Below are positions 35,960 to 47,471 of a DNA stretch of 64,000 bases, one piece after another. The position numbers and the translations under genes are program-made. The stretch covers positions 1-64,000 of the forward strand of contig PYST01000162.1 of the NCBI GenBank assembly GCA_003049485.1. Direction: 5' to 3'. This stretch comes from Ophioceras dolichostomum. Lineage: Eukaryota > Ascomycota > Sordariomycetes > Magnaporthales > Ophioceraceae. Every line of letters starts with the position of its first letter. Positions within the stretch are counted from its first letter, which is position 1. The notes beneath the pieces were generated by a model that worked only from the letters and a program-made list of their open reading frames with translations, was not told the origin of the DNA and did no database searches.

Positions 35960-37394
35960 CTAGGTGCTGATGGCTAGCTTCCCTGTTGCAGATTCTAAGC
36001 TCCCATCAAGTGAAGGCTTTGGTGGCTCAGTGATCGCGTCTTTCTTCGGATTTGAGCTTTCTGGTCCGTTTCTGTCGGCATCTTCCTCGGCAATCACCAG
36101 CTCCTCATCCTCGCCGTGCGCAGAATCCGCCTCTGAGCCATCGTCTCCCCCATAGGAGTGCTCATCGCCCTCCTCGTCTTCTTCCTCCGACGGGCAGCCT
36201 TCCTCTCCATCGCCCTTGGAGGCGGCCTGCTCTTGGATCGCCGCCTCGAGGTCCTTGAGCATCTTCTTGGTGAAACCGGACGCCTCCACGGCGGCATCTA
36301 GACGGCGAGCGCGGTCTGCGCCGACTGACTTCTTCGCGTCTTTGAAGAACGGGCCCGGCTCGGTGCTCACGAAGTGGAAGCGCCGCTCGAAGAAGCGCTT
36401 GATGCACTCGACGTCTCTGTTGAAGTACATTTCGGCGTTGGTGTGCTCCATCGACACCATTTGGGGGAAGTCGATGAGGACGGGGGTAAGGGTGATTGTT
36501 GTTGTTGTTGCTGGCATCGCTGCTTCTGTTTGTTCGCTCTTGTCGCCGTCGGGTGCTGCTGGTTCAGGGGGGCTGCTCGTTGTTGTGGACTCCTCTTCCT
36601 TGATCAGGATGTTGAACTCGTTGAAATCGCCGTGGATGAGCCCATGCTTCGCCAGTCGAAGGATGAGGAGCATCAGGTCGGCGTACAGGCTTGCTGGGTC
36701 GGGTACGGCAGATATCTGGCGGAGCGGATGGGCGTCGATCAAGGACATTACGATTGTGTGCCTCGACTGGGCCAGGGGCTCTGGGACGGGAAAGCCCTCC
36801 TCGGCGAGGGCGTGCATGAAGGCGTACTCTTTCATGGCCGCCAGGCGCGAGAGGTACATCCAGGAGCCCGAGGCGTCGGTGCGCCTCTTCTTCTTCAGGT
36901 AGTCCCGGTTGGCCTTGACGGTGCGGAACGAGATGCGGCCCAGGCGGTGGATCTTGAGCACGCGCTGCACGCCCTTGTCGTCGGCGACGATCATGATGTC
37001 GCTCTCCTTGCCGACGCCGATGCGGGTGCCCACGGAGTAGACGGCTTTGCGCGACGCGTGCGTGTGCAGCGCTAGGTAGTCCAGCCCGCCGTAGGTCAGG
37101 CGGTAGCCGTCGTACTTGGCCTCCTTGACCCGGGCGATGAGCCCGACCTTGGCCAGGTTCGAGATGCTCTTGTGCACGCCGCTGGTGCCGCCCCTGAGCC
37201 GGGCGGTCCTCTCTATCAGGGGCGTTGGCACGAGCTCGTGGTTCTTGCTGCATGTCTCTACCTGTATGCAGCGTCGTTAGCGCTACATCATCATCATCAT
37301 CATATCATCATAGCTGGGGAGGAAGGCCTACAGCAGTGAGAACTCTCCAGTCCTCTGGTGTGAGGTGGCGCATGGCCTTGGAATCGAGTTTCAT
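35960..37394 (-). CDS. rio2: Atypical protein kinase/ATPase RIO2
   Basis: Two exons, 37332-37394 and 35960-37261, encode 454 residues starting MKLDSKAMRHLTPEDWRVL. The winged-helix N-terminal domain fills about residues 8-95. The RIO domain follows: nucleotide loop VGTRIGVGKESDIMIV (about 98-112), catalytic Lys 124 (VLKIHRLG), catalytic loop HGDFNEFN with Asp 233, and metal-binding Asp 285 in LIDFPQMVS. About 37 low-complexity Ser/Thr/Pro/acidic residues are inserted between the last two motifs. The C-terminal tail is strongly acidic (EEEDEEGDEHSYGGDDG). RIO2 travels with pre-40S particles and is needed for cytoplasmic 20S pre-rRNA cleavage and release of assembly factors. It is head-to-head with rpn1. 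Confidence 0.96.
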
Positions 37395-38084
37395 TTTGTC
37401 AGAAGAGAGAAATATTGCCCCGAGAAGGTTTTGTGTAGAATTCAGAAGGCAAATGATCCTGGAAAGGAGGCTTTGATATCGGCTCCTGTGACATCTACGG
37501 AAGTAAGCAGTTCAGCCTGCGCAATTCACCCCACCAAAAAACTTCAGGGAGCGGATCATTGTGGGGGGGTGTTCTGCCCGATAAGATCGATATGATAAGA
37601 TAATTCAGGCTTTGGTTCAGCTGCTCGGATCAAGGACTTTGTTTATTCCACACCGCCTGGCATCGCCCGCCCCTGTACCCCTGTCCGGAGCTCCTCCAAT
37701 CCAATCGGCCAAGCCCCAATTCTTAGAGGTCAGCTTGGTGCTCCAGGCGGCAGAGCCTCGCGTAACCCAGCCAGCCAGCAGCCGCATGGATTGGAAAGCA
37801 ACAACAGCGCTTCGCTCATCATCGAAAGCCTCGACTTCACCAACGGTATTCAACGCCCATCATCGCCTTTCACCACCACAAAGCTCGATTTACCTCTCGT
37901 GCAACTTGATTGTGATTTGCGCTCCATTTCAAGATCTGTAGGAGGGATCATCGAGTTTCTTTTGGCCTTTTTTTTTTTTTTTCGGTCTTGGACCTCTCCG
38001 TTCTTTCCACCACCTCCCTCCCTCCAGTGTTGCGCATCCTCTTCCAGTCCAAGCTTTTCTTCCTGTAGCCACCCCGCATACACT
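37395..38084. promoter_or_regulatory. Bidirectional promoter of rio2 and rpn1
   Basis: 690 bp separate the two divergent ATGs. A T15 tract and CT-rich DNA (37965-38030) lie shortly before the rpn1 start. I did not find a clear GGTGGCAAA proteasome control element. Confidence 0.6.
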
Positions 38085-41000
38085 ATGGCACAAGACTCAG
38101 ACAGCTCGCGGGTCGGGGATAAGGGCAAGGGCAAGGCTGTGGACAGCGCAAAGCCTGAAGATGCGAAGAAGGATAAGGATGGGAAGCCTTTGGCTAACGG
38201 CAAAAAGGAGGATGACAAGATCGACTGTGCGTACGATCCCTTGCTCCGAAAGGCTTTCCTTGGATAAACTTGTGTGCTGACTAGTTATGCGATTTCACCA
38301 GCAGCGGAAGAGCTGAGCGAGGAGGACCAACAGCTTAAAAATGAGCTTGAGATGCTCGTGGAGCGGCTGACGGTAAGCAGGCGACGTCTCCTTTATCCCG
38401 ACTGGAACTTGGAAGTGGCTAGAGGCTATGTACGGTCATGCCATGATGACTGTCCGATCTACTTACTGACTGCCGGCGATGATAAATGCCGAAACAGGAA
38501 TCGGATAGATCCCTCTACAAGCCTGCTTTAGAGGCGATGAAGAACTTCATCAAAACGTCCACATCGTCGATGACGGCCGTCCCTAAACCGTTGAAGTTCC
38601 TCAGGCCGCACTACGAAACGATGACGAAGCTGCACGAGGAGTGGCCCGCGGGCGACGACCAGACCTCCCTAGCCGACGTGCTCTCGGTGATCGGCATGAC
38701 GTACTCGGACGAGGACCGCCAGGACACACTGAAGTACCGATTGCTGGCGCCGACTTCGGACATTGGATCGTGGGGCCACGAGTACGTGCGGCATCTGGCT
38801 CTGGAGATTGGCGAGGTGTTCGGCAAGCGACTCACGGCGGAGGAGCCGACTGCGGACCTGATGGAGCTCGCGCTGGTGCTCGTGCCTCTGTTCCTTAAGA
38901 GCAATGCAGAGGCCGACGCGGTGGACCTGATGAGCGAGCTGGAGATCATCGAGCAGCTGCCCAAGTTTGTCGACTCGGAGACGTACGCGCGGGTGTGTCT
39001 GTACATGGTTTCTATGGTCAACCTCCTCACGTACCCGGAGAACGAGCAGTTCCTACGGGTGGCGCACGATATCTACAAGCAGTACAAGCAGTTCACCCAG
39101 GCTATGGTCCTGGCGATCCGGCTGAACGACATGGACATGATCCGGACTGACTTCGCCGAGGCCAAGGACCCCGTGCTGAAGCGACAGCTGGCCTTCCTCG
39201 TGGCGCGGCAGAAGATCTGGCTGGACTACCCCGAGGACGAGGACCAGGACCTGACGGAGAGCCTGTGCAACATCCGGTTGTCGGAGCACTTCAAGTCGCT
39301 GGGCAAGGAGCTCAACATCCTCGACCCCAAGACGACCGAGGACATCTACAAGAGCCACTTGGAGAGCAGCCGTGTAGCGGGCATGACCAACCTGGATTCG
39401 GCGCGCCACAACCTGGCAGCGGCTTTCGTCAACGCCTTCGTCAACGCGGGCTTTGGTAACGACAAAATGATGCTGGTCGACGACAAGGAGAGCTGGATCT
39501 GGAAGACCAAGGACGAGGGCATGATGTCGACGGTCGCGTCTCTTGGCATGCTGCTCCTGTGGGATATCGAAAACGGACTGGACAAGATAGACAAGTTCAC
39601 GTACGCCGATGAGGAGCAGATCCAGGCAGGCGCCATGCTGGCCATTGGCATCATGAACTCGGGCGTCCGCCTCGACTCAGAGCCAGCCATGGCGCTGCTA
39701 GCCGACAGCGACAAGCTGGAGCACCGCAACCCGTTGGTACGGACGGCGTCCATAATGGGGCTCGGCCTCTCATATGCGGGATCCAACAAGGAGGAGCTCC
39801 TAGACAAGCTGCTGCCCATCATCACCGACTCGTCGCAGGAGATGCAGAGCTCGGCCATGGCGGCGCTGGCCTGTGGCCTGATCTTTGTCGGCTCGTCGCA
39901 CCACGAGGTGGTCGGAGCAATCGTGTCGACGCTGCTGGATGATGAGCGCAAGACTCAGCTGACAGATAAGTGGACGCGCTTCCTGGCGCTGGGGCTGGGC
40001 CTGCTCTTCTTCGGGCGCCAGGAGGAGGTGGACGTTATCTTGGCCACTCTTGAGGCCGTTGACCATCCGGCGGCCAAGCCCACGGCAGTTCTGGCTGAGA
40101 TTTGCGCGTGGGCCGGCACGGGCGCTGTTCTCAAGATCCAGGAGCTGCTGCACCTCTGCAACGAGCACATGGAGGAGCCCGAGGAGAAGGAGAAGAAGGG
40201 TGACGAGCTGCTGCAGGCGTACGCAGTCCTGGGTCTGGGTCTGATCGCCATGGGCGAGGACGTAGGCCAGGAGATGGTGCTGCGCCAGTTCGGCCACCTG
40301 ATGCACTACGGCGAGGCCAACATCCGCCGCGCCGTCCCGCTGGCCATGGGCCTCATCAGCCCCAGCAACCCGCAGATGAAGGTGTACGACACACTGTCGC
40401 GCTACTCGCACGACAACGACAACGAGGTGGCCATCAACGCCATCTTCGCCATGGGCCTCCTCGGCGCCGGCACCAACAACGCCCGGCTGGCCCAGCTCCT
40501 GCGCCAGCTGGCCAGCTACTACCACCGCGACCAGGACTCGCTCTTCATGGTGCGCATAGCCCAAGGCCTGCTGCACATGGGCAAGGGCACCCTGTCCGTC
40601 AGCCCCTTCCACACCGACCGCCAGATCCTGTCGCGCGTGTCGACCGCGGGCCTCCTGGCCGTGCTGGTCGCCATGATCGACGCCAAGAGCTTCATCACCG
40701 CCAACTCCCACTACCTGCTCTATTTCCTCGTCACCGCCATCCACCCGCGCTTCCTCATCACGCTGGACGAGGACCTCAAGCCCCTGACGGTCAACGTCCG
40801 GGTGGGGCAGGCCGTCGACGTCGTGGGGCAGGCCGGCAGGCCCAAGACAATCACCGGCTGGCAGACACAGAGCACGCCGGTGCTGCTGGCGTACGGGGAG
40901 CGCGCCGAGCTCGAGGACGAGGAGTATATCAGCCTTAACGGCACGCTGGAGGGACTGGTCATTTTAAGAAAGGTGAGCAATCAAGCAAATAAACAAACCA

Positions 41001-41124
41001 CCTAGCCTACCGACCTGCCTAGTACCCTTTTTTTTCCCCCCCATGTATACGTTCATCTCGCGTGATTTGCTAACTAATTTCCTACCCAACCTTGTAGAAT
41101 CCGGAATGGGACAGCGGCAAATAA
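38085..41124 (+). CDS. rpn1: 26S proteasome regulatory subunit RPN1 (PSMD2)
   Basis: Four exons, 38085-38226, 38302-38372, 38498-40972 and 41098-41124, give 904 residues. The N terminus is charged and disordered (DKGKGKAVDSAKPEDAKKDK). Then come ELSEEDQQLKNELEMLVERL and the conserved LYKPALEAMKNFIKTSTSSM and PLKFLRPHY. From about residue 430 there is a row of PC repeats (MLAIGIMNSGV, IMGLGLSYAGS, AMAALACGLIFVG, AVLGLGLIAMGED, AINAIFAMGLLGAG), and the C terminus is TLEGLVILRKNPEWDSGK. RPN1 is the largest base subunit of the 19S particle and docks ubiquitin-like shuttle factors and Ubp6. Intron 1 ends in a CAGCAG tandem acceptor that could drop one Ala. The final exon is only 27 nt. It converges on mlh1. 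Confidence 0.97.
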
Positions 41125-41785
41125 GTGATAACAGGCATGAGGTTGTTAAGCGTCTGTCTGGTCGGGGGGTGTGGAAGCGCGAAGTGAACGCCGTGTGTTT
41201 GTTAGAACAAGCAGGATCCCTCGGCACACACATACAGCACACGCACACTCAAAAACATGTACAGTAATGCTTCCTACTTTTCGGTCAATCGCCTACATCA
41301 AACATTCTGCACAGGCCTTCTTTAGAACGTATCTCTTTTTTGGCTCTTTATTTGAGGAAATGGCTTGTTTTTCATCTACGGGGTAGAGTAGAATCGGCAC
41401 TGACACTCTTCTCGCAAATTACACACTCCCTCAGTCGGTGCCCACGTATTTCCCCGTATTTTCCCGCCTACTGTTTCCCGGGTTCTCATCCCTTCTGTAG
41501 ATTTTCTTTGCAAGGGAAAGAAAAAAAAACAACTAAGCAATGCCTGGAGTCTCTTTCCGTTTTGCATATGATTTAAATTTCACACATTCGTGCGTGGGTG
41601 GGTACAGTCCATCAAGGGTGGGTAATATAGCGTAGGGAGGACTGGGGTTCCAGGCAACAGAACAGGGACACGACTAATTGAGCTCGCTTGCGTTCGATCT
41701 CCCGGGGATGAGAGGAGAGGAACAAGGCTAGTAAAGAAGAGGTAAGAAGAAGCTTCAGATATTGTTTCGGCGCGGATCAGCAGCG
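41125..41785. other. Convergent intergenic region (rpn1 and mlh1)
   Basis: It contains both 3' UTRs. AT-rich stretches near 41270-41350 and 41515-41580 are plausible polyadenylation areas. No gene was seen. Confidence 0.6.
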
Positions 41786-44483
41786 CTAGCACCTCTCGAA
41801 GACTCGGTACAGCGCCTTGATGTCGGCGACCTGCAGCACACCCCCCTTCATCAGCGTGTTCGTTCCGATGAGCCGGGCCTTGAAGGCCGGGAAGAAGATG
41901 TGCTCGACCGCCCAGCGGATCTCCTTGCGACGAGCCTCGATCTCGTCGTCTGCCTCGGCGTCGGCAGCCGTAGAATCTGACGGGGCGACTCCGTCGCTGG
42001 CTGTCGCCTGAGCAGTCGCAGCCGCAGCCGCCGGCGTGTTCTTCTCTGGTGGCGGTGGCAGCTGCTCGGGCACGTAAAACGCGGCCAACTGGCGGACTAT
42101 CGCGTCCAGGCAGGGAACCTCGGTCTCCCAGTCCACAGCGTGCGGGCCGATGCTGAGCAGGAACCGGGGCAGCTTGACCATGGGCGGGGTGTAGCCCTTG
42201 ACGAGCAGCGGGATGCTCACCAGCTCGCCGGTCGGGGTGACCTCGAGGGCGAAGTACTCGATGAGCATCTCGCGGTGCGTGACGAGCGTCTCGACGACGC
42301 CCTCGACGACGGCCTCGACGTCGACGATGCTGCTGCGGCCGTCCGGGCGGGTGCTCTGCTGCCGGTCGCGCTCGCGCTCGACCGCGACGCGGAGGAGGGC
42401 GCGGAGGTCCAGGGCCGGGCCGAACTGGATGGTGCCGAAGTTGGGGAAGTCGGTGAGCAGGAGCTGGTAGAAGTACTCGAAGCAGGCGCGGCCGTAGTCG
42501 ACCAGGTAGAGGCGGGCCCCGCCCTGGATGGCGGCGAGGCGGCGCCGCTCGTCCACGATGCCGACGAAGGTGTGGTTCGCCAGCACTTCGGTCAGGCCGT
42601 TGTGCATGTCGTTGCGAACGGCTTCGCGGAGGTCACTGATTGATTGCAGACGGAGCGGATTGAGTGGCTGGTCGACAGTCTCGTACTGTATCGTCTGAGG
42701 AAGCCGCCGCCGCCCGTCATCTGCTCCTGTTGTTGGGCCTGCTGATGAGGGTGATGATGCCCCCGTAGCGGGGGCGAACATGCTTGTGATTTTGCGGAGG
42801 CTACCATCCGTCCGTACCAAGTTGTTCTCGTACGGTCGAGAAGTGGTACCGGGGCCGCGTCCGGTTCCGGCGGCCCTCTTTCCCCCTCCAGCCGAAGCGG
42901 AAGATGGCGTCGCAGTCGCACCAGCCGCAGCAAGTGCAGCAGCAGCAGCAGCTCCCGTAGGCAGAAGTGTCTGGGTTCTGAATGTGCGGCTTGTGTCTAC
43001 TGCAGCCAGTTTCTCACGCAGATGCTCGCACACAGCCTGGATAATCTCATCCTCATTGAGGAAATTGACTTCACGCTTTGTGGGGTGCACATTTACGTCG
43101 ACGCGGTGTGGTTCGATCTCGAGGCTGAGGTAGACGAACGGATGCCCATTCTTGGGCAGAAAGGCGCCGTACGTCTGCTCGAGCGCCTTTTTCACGTTGC
43201 TCGACTCAACGCAACGGTGGTTGATGAACAGCAGCAGCGTGGTTTTCTTAATGCTATAGTTGGCATTGGTGGCCCAGCCTCGGGCCCGGAACCCCCACCG
43301 TGAGTCCTCAGTGTCGTATTCAATTAGCTCGTTGGCAACACTACTGCCGTGGATCTGGCGGATACGGTCACGAGGCCCTGCGCTGGCCTGCACGGCGATG
43401 CTCGCGGTAGCTTCGCCGTGCTTCTTGCAGGAGAAGGCGACGTTGCGACAATGGACCGCATAGCGGCCCACCATGTCTATGATCTTGTTATACTCGTCCG
43501 CGGGCGAGCGAAAGGCACGACGCCGGTTTGGCACGTTGTAGAATAAGTCTTCGACCGTGATCTGGGTGCCCTGTCGACCCGCCACGGGACGGGGCTCCGC
43601 GCTCTGGCCAGGTTTGGGGGCCACAGGTTTGCCACCGTCATATTGGGCCCTCCAGGCGCAGTTGGAACTCTTAGTTCTCGTGGTGACGGTGAGGTGCGCA
43701 ATGTGGCTGATGCTGGCCAAGGCCTCTCCACGAAAGCCATACGTTGCGATCGAGCTTAGATCCTCGAACTTTTGGAGCTTTGACGTGGTGAACCGCTCGC
43801 ACAAGATAGGCAAGTCTTCCCTCTGCATATGCAGCAGCAGCACGAATTTCAGCTCAGGTGGTCAGCATTGTTACGGAGCTGCATATGAGGCAAAACAGGG
43901 CGGCAGGTGTGAGGATGGACGTTGCAACCGTACATACCTCGATGCCGCAGCCCGTGTCGGTGATCTGGAGCAGCTTGAGGCCACCATCGCGGCAGAGAAC
44001 CTCGATGGAGGTCGAGCCGGCGTCTACGGCATTCTCAATAAGCTCCTTCAAGGCGTGAACGGGGGCCACAATGATCTCGCCAGCAGCGATTTTGTTGACC
44101 ACATCTTGTTGTAACGCCTGAATCACGGAGATTCGAGGGCGGTTAGGGGTGGTCAGCGGAGAAGATTGTGGAAGGATGGAGACAATCCAGGGCGGGAAAT
44201 AGGGGCGGCAGGAGAAAGTGAGGCGGAGCGAGTGGGGGACTGTGGAAAGTGAGGAGGTGGCGATATGGGATATGGGGTAGGGTAAAAAGTTCATGAGAGA
44301 AGGATTCCGGAAGGATGAAGCGTCGGTGATGCGAGCGGACGACCGTACCTTGATGCGCTGAGGAACCTGGACAGAACCCCTGTGAGATTCATCCAAATCC
44401 CCAGCTTTCCTCTTTGTGCCTCGTGGAGAGTCTAACTCCATGGCATCATCGCCTTCTCGACTCACGACGGCGAAGTCGGCCAT
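41786..44483 (-). CDS. mlh1: DNA mismatch repair protein MLH1
   Basis: Three exons, 44349-44483, 43938-44117 and 41786-43822, encode 783 residues. The ATG at 44483 gives MADFAVVSREGDD. The GHKL ATPase is complete: motif I VVNKIAAGEIIVAPVHALKE with general base Glu 70 and Mg-binding Asn 74, motif II DTGCG (99-103), motif III YGFRGEALASISHI. LFYNVPNRRRAF and EIEPHRVDVNVHPTKREVNF mark the transducer domain. A long Ala/Gly/Ser linker follows, then the MLH1 C-terminal dimerisation domain ending FERC, the family's typical tail. MLH1 pairs with PMS1 (or MLH3 in meiosis) downstream of MutS proteins. Intron 1 (231 nt) has no stop in frame. The family call is secure. Confidence 0.98.
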
Positions 44484-46595
44484 GGTCTGCTGCAAGCGCC
44501 CGTCTGTTCATGCGTGTGTGAGTGAGTGTGGTGTTCGGGCCCGACCAAACTTTAGTTAAGCGTTCGCCCTAAACCCCGCCTCACAAAGCTTCCCACACCT
44601 AACAGTCGGGCGAACTGCCAAGACCAAGACAAACGAAAGCCTGGGATTTTGCCAATTGCGGTAGAGTGAGTGTGGGCGCCAATCCGATGTTTGCAGGCTA
44701 AGGATTACGCAAGTTGCTGGCTGAAACCCGTGGTTTTCAGTGTCGGCTGCTTATTTGATCCTGAGAACAAGGGACGGAGCTGGATGTGATGAGACGCGCC
44801 GACCATCGCGGCCTGGCGAGGGACCTGACTGACTAACAGCCACTCGCAGCCACATTTGGCCGCCAAAGCACGTGATATATGTGGCTTTGCTCCATTGAAC
44901 CTCCCGAATGATCCAATGGATTGCTTTCCACAGTTCCCGACGTTCCCCGCTGAAGCCTCGCTGCGCCACTACTTTCCAGCTTCGATGGACAACGGCTTCA
45001 ATCAGCTTGACTCCTCGAGGCACTCTTTTGTTATCGGTCCCAGGCCATCTTCCAGACCAGCCCGTTTCTACACATGCCGCAGCCTGGCCAGGCATCAATC
45101 ATGATACGAGATTGCGACGTTGGTCGGGACCGTTGGGGGCTGCATAAGGCTGAATCCTTCTTGTTCTTCTTTCCTGGATGCGACGCTGGAGAATCTGTGG
45201 TTGTGAGGCATCTCGTTCCCGCAACCGCCACAATCACAGTTCAACCGCGGTGGCGATGGTTACACCCGCTGATTATCTCGTGGCCTTGAGCTGCGAGAAC
45301 ACAAGCACTTTCAGGGGCCTTAGCCCTTGAGTAGCTGAACATGAAGATCACATTCCGTCATTGAATCCTTTTTCATCCTCCGTGTCACGCTGCAAGAGCC
45401 GAACTTGCCGGCCAGGCCTGGTGGTCGGGCCAGTTCTCTTTCGGACGAACCAGGGTTTGGCCCAAGCCACACACGGCGCCCTCACAGGCCTCAAAGGCCT
45501 CCCCTCCTACATTGTCCCCTGACAACCTGAGAGTTGAACAGCGATTTGCTTCCTATTTTGCACCGCCGTCTGCACTCGGAATCACCCACTTCGGTTTTTG
45601 TTTGCAAAAATTCATATTCCCTCCCTCTCCCTCTCTTTCTATTTGGTCGTCCGTAATTTTTCATCCCAAGTTTTGAAACTAAGGCAGGCTCATCGCATCG
45701 CATCGAGGTCCAGTTTGCTGTGGCCTAAGTCGGCTCAGCTGTCAGACGGATCACCATCCTCCCCCCAGAGGCGAAAGAACAGCCACCTCCATCAACGGCC
45801 GGCCGTCCTACCCATGGCCATGCGCTTTCGGGATAATCTACTTTCTCCTACCTTACCCACCAAACGGACTTGTTTCTCGACTGAGTGAAGGAACCGGCCT
45901 TTTTCCCCCTTCTCAGCCCGAGGCCACTCTTCCATCTCACTCTTTCGTCTCTTCCCGCCCCCACCTCTCTATCCTTCTCGCTCTCGCTCTGAGGCCAATC
46001 TAATTCCCTGTTCTGTCTAGTACCTTTGGCATTCGCATGCTGAAGTAGATGAATCCAGTCACCTAACAGTCTCGCACCATGGCTCCTTTTGGTTGCGTTA
46101 TCTTCTACTTCTCGTTTCCCTAGGTCGTTGAATATCCTGCGCACCCCTCCTCCCTCGGTGCCCCAATGCAAACGATGGCGTAGGGCGACCAACCACGCCC
46201 CATGCCTTACACTCGAGAAGGGGGGAGGGGGGGTTGAATCCGCCGCCTGCGGCCCAAGTGGCACTCCCGAGAATCCTTCCGCGTCCCTACCAGCTATCAA
46301 CTGGTCTTTAGGCAGTTTGATAGGCTCCCCACCTGACTGCCAGGTAGATTCCCCCATGATCCCCCTTGAGGGCGTGTGCATACACGCCTCGGTGCATGTA
46401 CACGCCCGACCCAAACCACTTTGTCGAGGCTGTGAGCTTCTTGTCCATATATAAGTTGTTAGCTTGGCCCATGTAAACCTGCCCGCATCTCTCTTTTTCG
46501 GCGTGAAATTTTTCTTCTATCCATTTCTTACGGACTTGACTGTCTTATCGAGTCCTTTTGGTGTTATTTGAATCCGCCGTCACAACAATACAAAG
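44484..46595. other. Divergent intergenic region (mlh1 and a hypothetical gene)
   Basis: It contains the short mlh1 promoter side and a long upstream region of the plus-strand gene. CT-rich tracts lie at 45600-45650 and 45900-46015. Small ORFs on both strands look random. Confidence 0.6.
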
Positions 46596-47471
46596 ATGAC
46601 GCCGGTTCCATCGTCGCAGCCTCTAGCTGAAGACGATCCGAAGCCTGTTGTCGCCCCAACACAGCAAGACCAGAGGACGGAGGAGCCTCAATACGGCCGG
46701 GCCCCCACATCCTCAGGCGATCAGAACCCGCAACCACCCTCGATACAGATTACTGCTGCTGCGTCTGGATCGCCGTCGAGTAGCCCGGACAAATCCACTG
46801 TCAAGGCGCCTCCGGACCCCCGTCCGGCCGACCCAGACCGCATGTCTGAATCCCGCCCACCGAGCACGATGACTATCCATACCACCGCGGCGACAGCCCC
46901 TTCGGCGACGGAATCAAGACTGCCGACCCCTGAGCCTTCACGCCCAGTCACCAGGGCCTACCTCCGACAGCACCAGCATACCGAGCTCAACGTCGCCCAT
47001 ATGGGCGGTGGCGTGTCGCTTCCTGCAGCCCCCTCGTCCTCACGGCAGCGCCGCGGGACGAAGCGCCCAGCCGAGGACATGCTGCACGAGCTGAGCAAGA
47101 TGGGAGGATCGGGACCGGATGGCAGGAGCTCCGCGGCAGCAGCTGCAGCTGTTGCCGCCGTCGCTGCTGTTGGCGTCGGCGGGGGTATTGTGGTATCGAC
47201 AGCCGGCCCATCATCATCATCATCATCCATCACTGTACGGCAACAGCTCCAGCAGCCGGAGGAGTCTCGAGGAACAAAAAAGATCAAGCGCTCGCTCCCG
47301 ATTCGCCCCTCTCGCAGACAGCAAAGATCTAGTGGCGAACACAGCGGCGAGCCGCCCGACGAGGCCGACGGTGACGACGAGGACTACAGCAGTGCCATGG
47401 AGAACGGCGACGACTCGGACGAGCCCGCCTCAAGTCCAGCGCATTCCGGGGCCGACGACCTGCCGTCATGA
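46596..47471 (+). CDS. Hypothetical disordered, probably nuclear protein
   Basis: A single-exon ORF of 291 residues with a genuine ATG (MTPVPSSQPLAEDD) preceded by A-rich sequence (ACAATACAAAG), a good start context. Composition is dominated by Pro, Ser, Ala, Thr and Glu. A more ordered stretch (PVTRAYLRQHQHTELNVAH, then RQRRGTKRPAEDMLHELSKM) lies near residues 117-172. It is followed by a hydrophobic Ala/Val/Gly run, Ser-rich DNA-repeat-coded sequence, a basic cluster resembling a nuclear localisation signal (RGTKKIKRSLPIRPSRRQQR) and a strongly acidic tail (EADGDDEDYSSAMENGDD). I do not recognise the family. Basic and acidic blocks next to each other suggest a chromatin- or RNA-associated role, but this is only inference. 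Confidence 0.65.
   Translation: MTPVPSSQPLAEDDPKPVVAPTQQDQRTEEPQYGRAPTSSGDQNPQPPSIQITAAASGSPSSSPDKSTVKAPPDPRPADPDRMSESRPPSTMTIHTTAATAPSATESRLPTPEPSRPVTRAYLRQHQHTELNVAHMGGGVSLPAAPSSSRQRRGTKRPAEDMLHELSKMGGSGPDGRSSAAAAAAVAAVAAVGVGGGIVVSTAGPSSSSSSITVRQQLQQPEESRGTKKIKRSLPIRPSRRQQRSSGEHSGEPPDEADGDDEDYSSAMENGDDSDEPASSPAHSGADDLPS

Noticed and set aside
39800..40744. 314-codon minus-strand ORF inside rpn1
   Set aside because: High GC at third codon positions keeps the antisense frame open. Its sequence is low-complexity and the rpn1 frame is clearly the conserved one.
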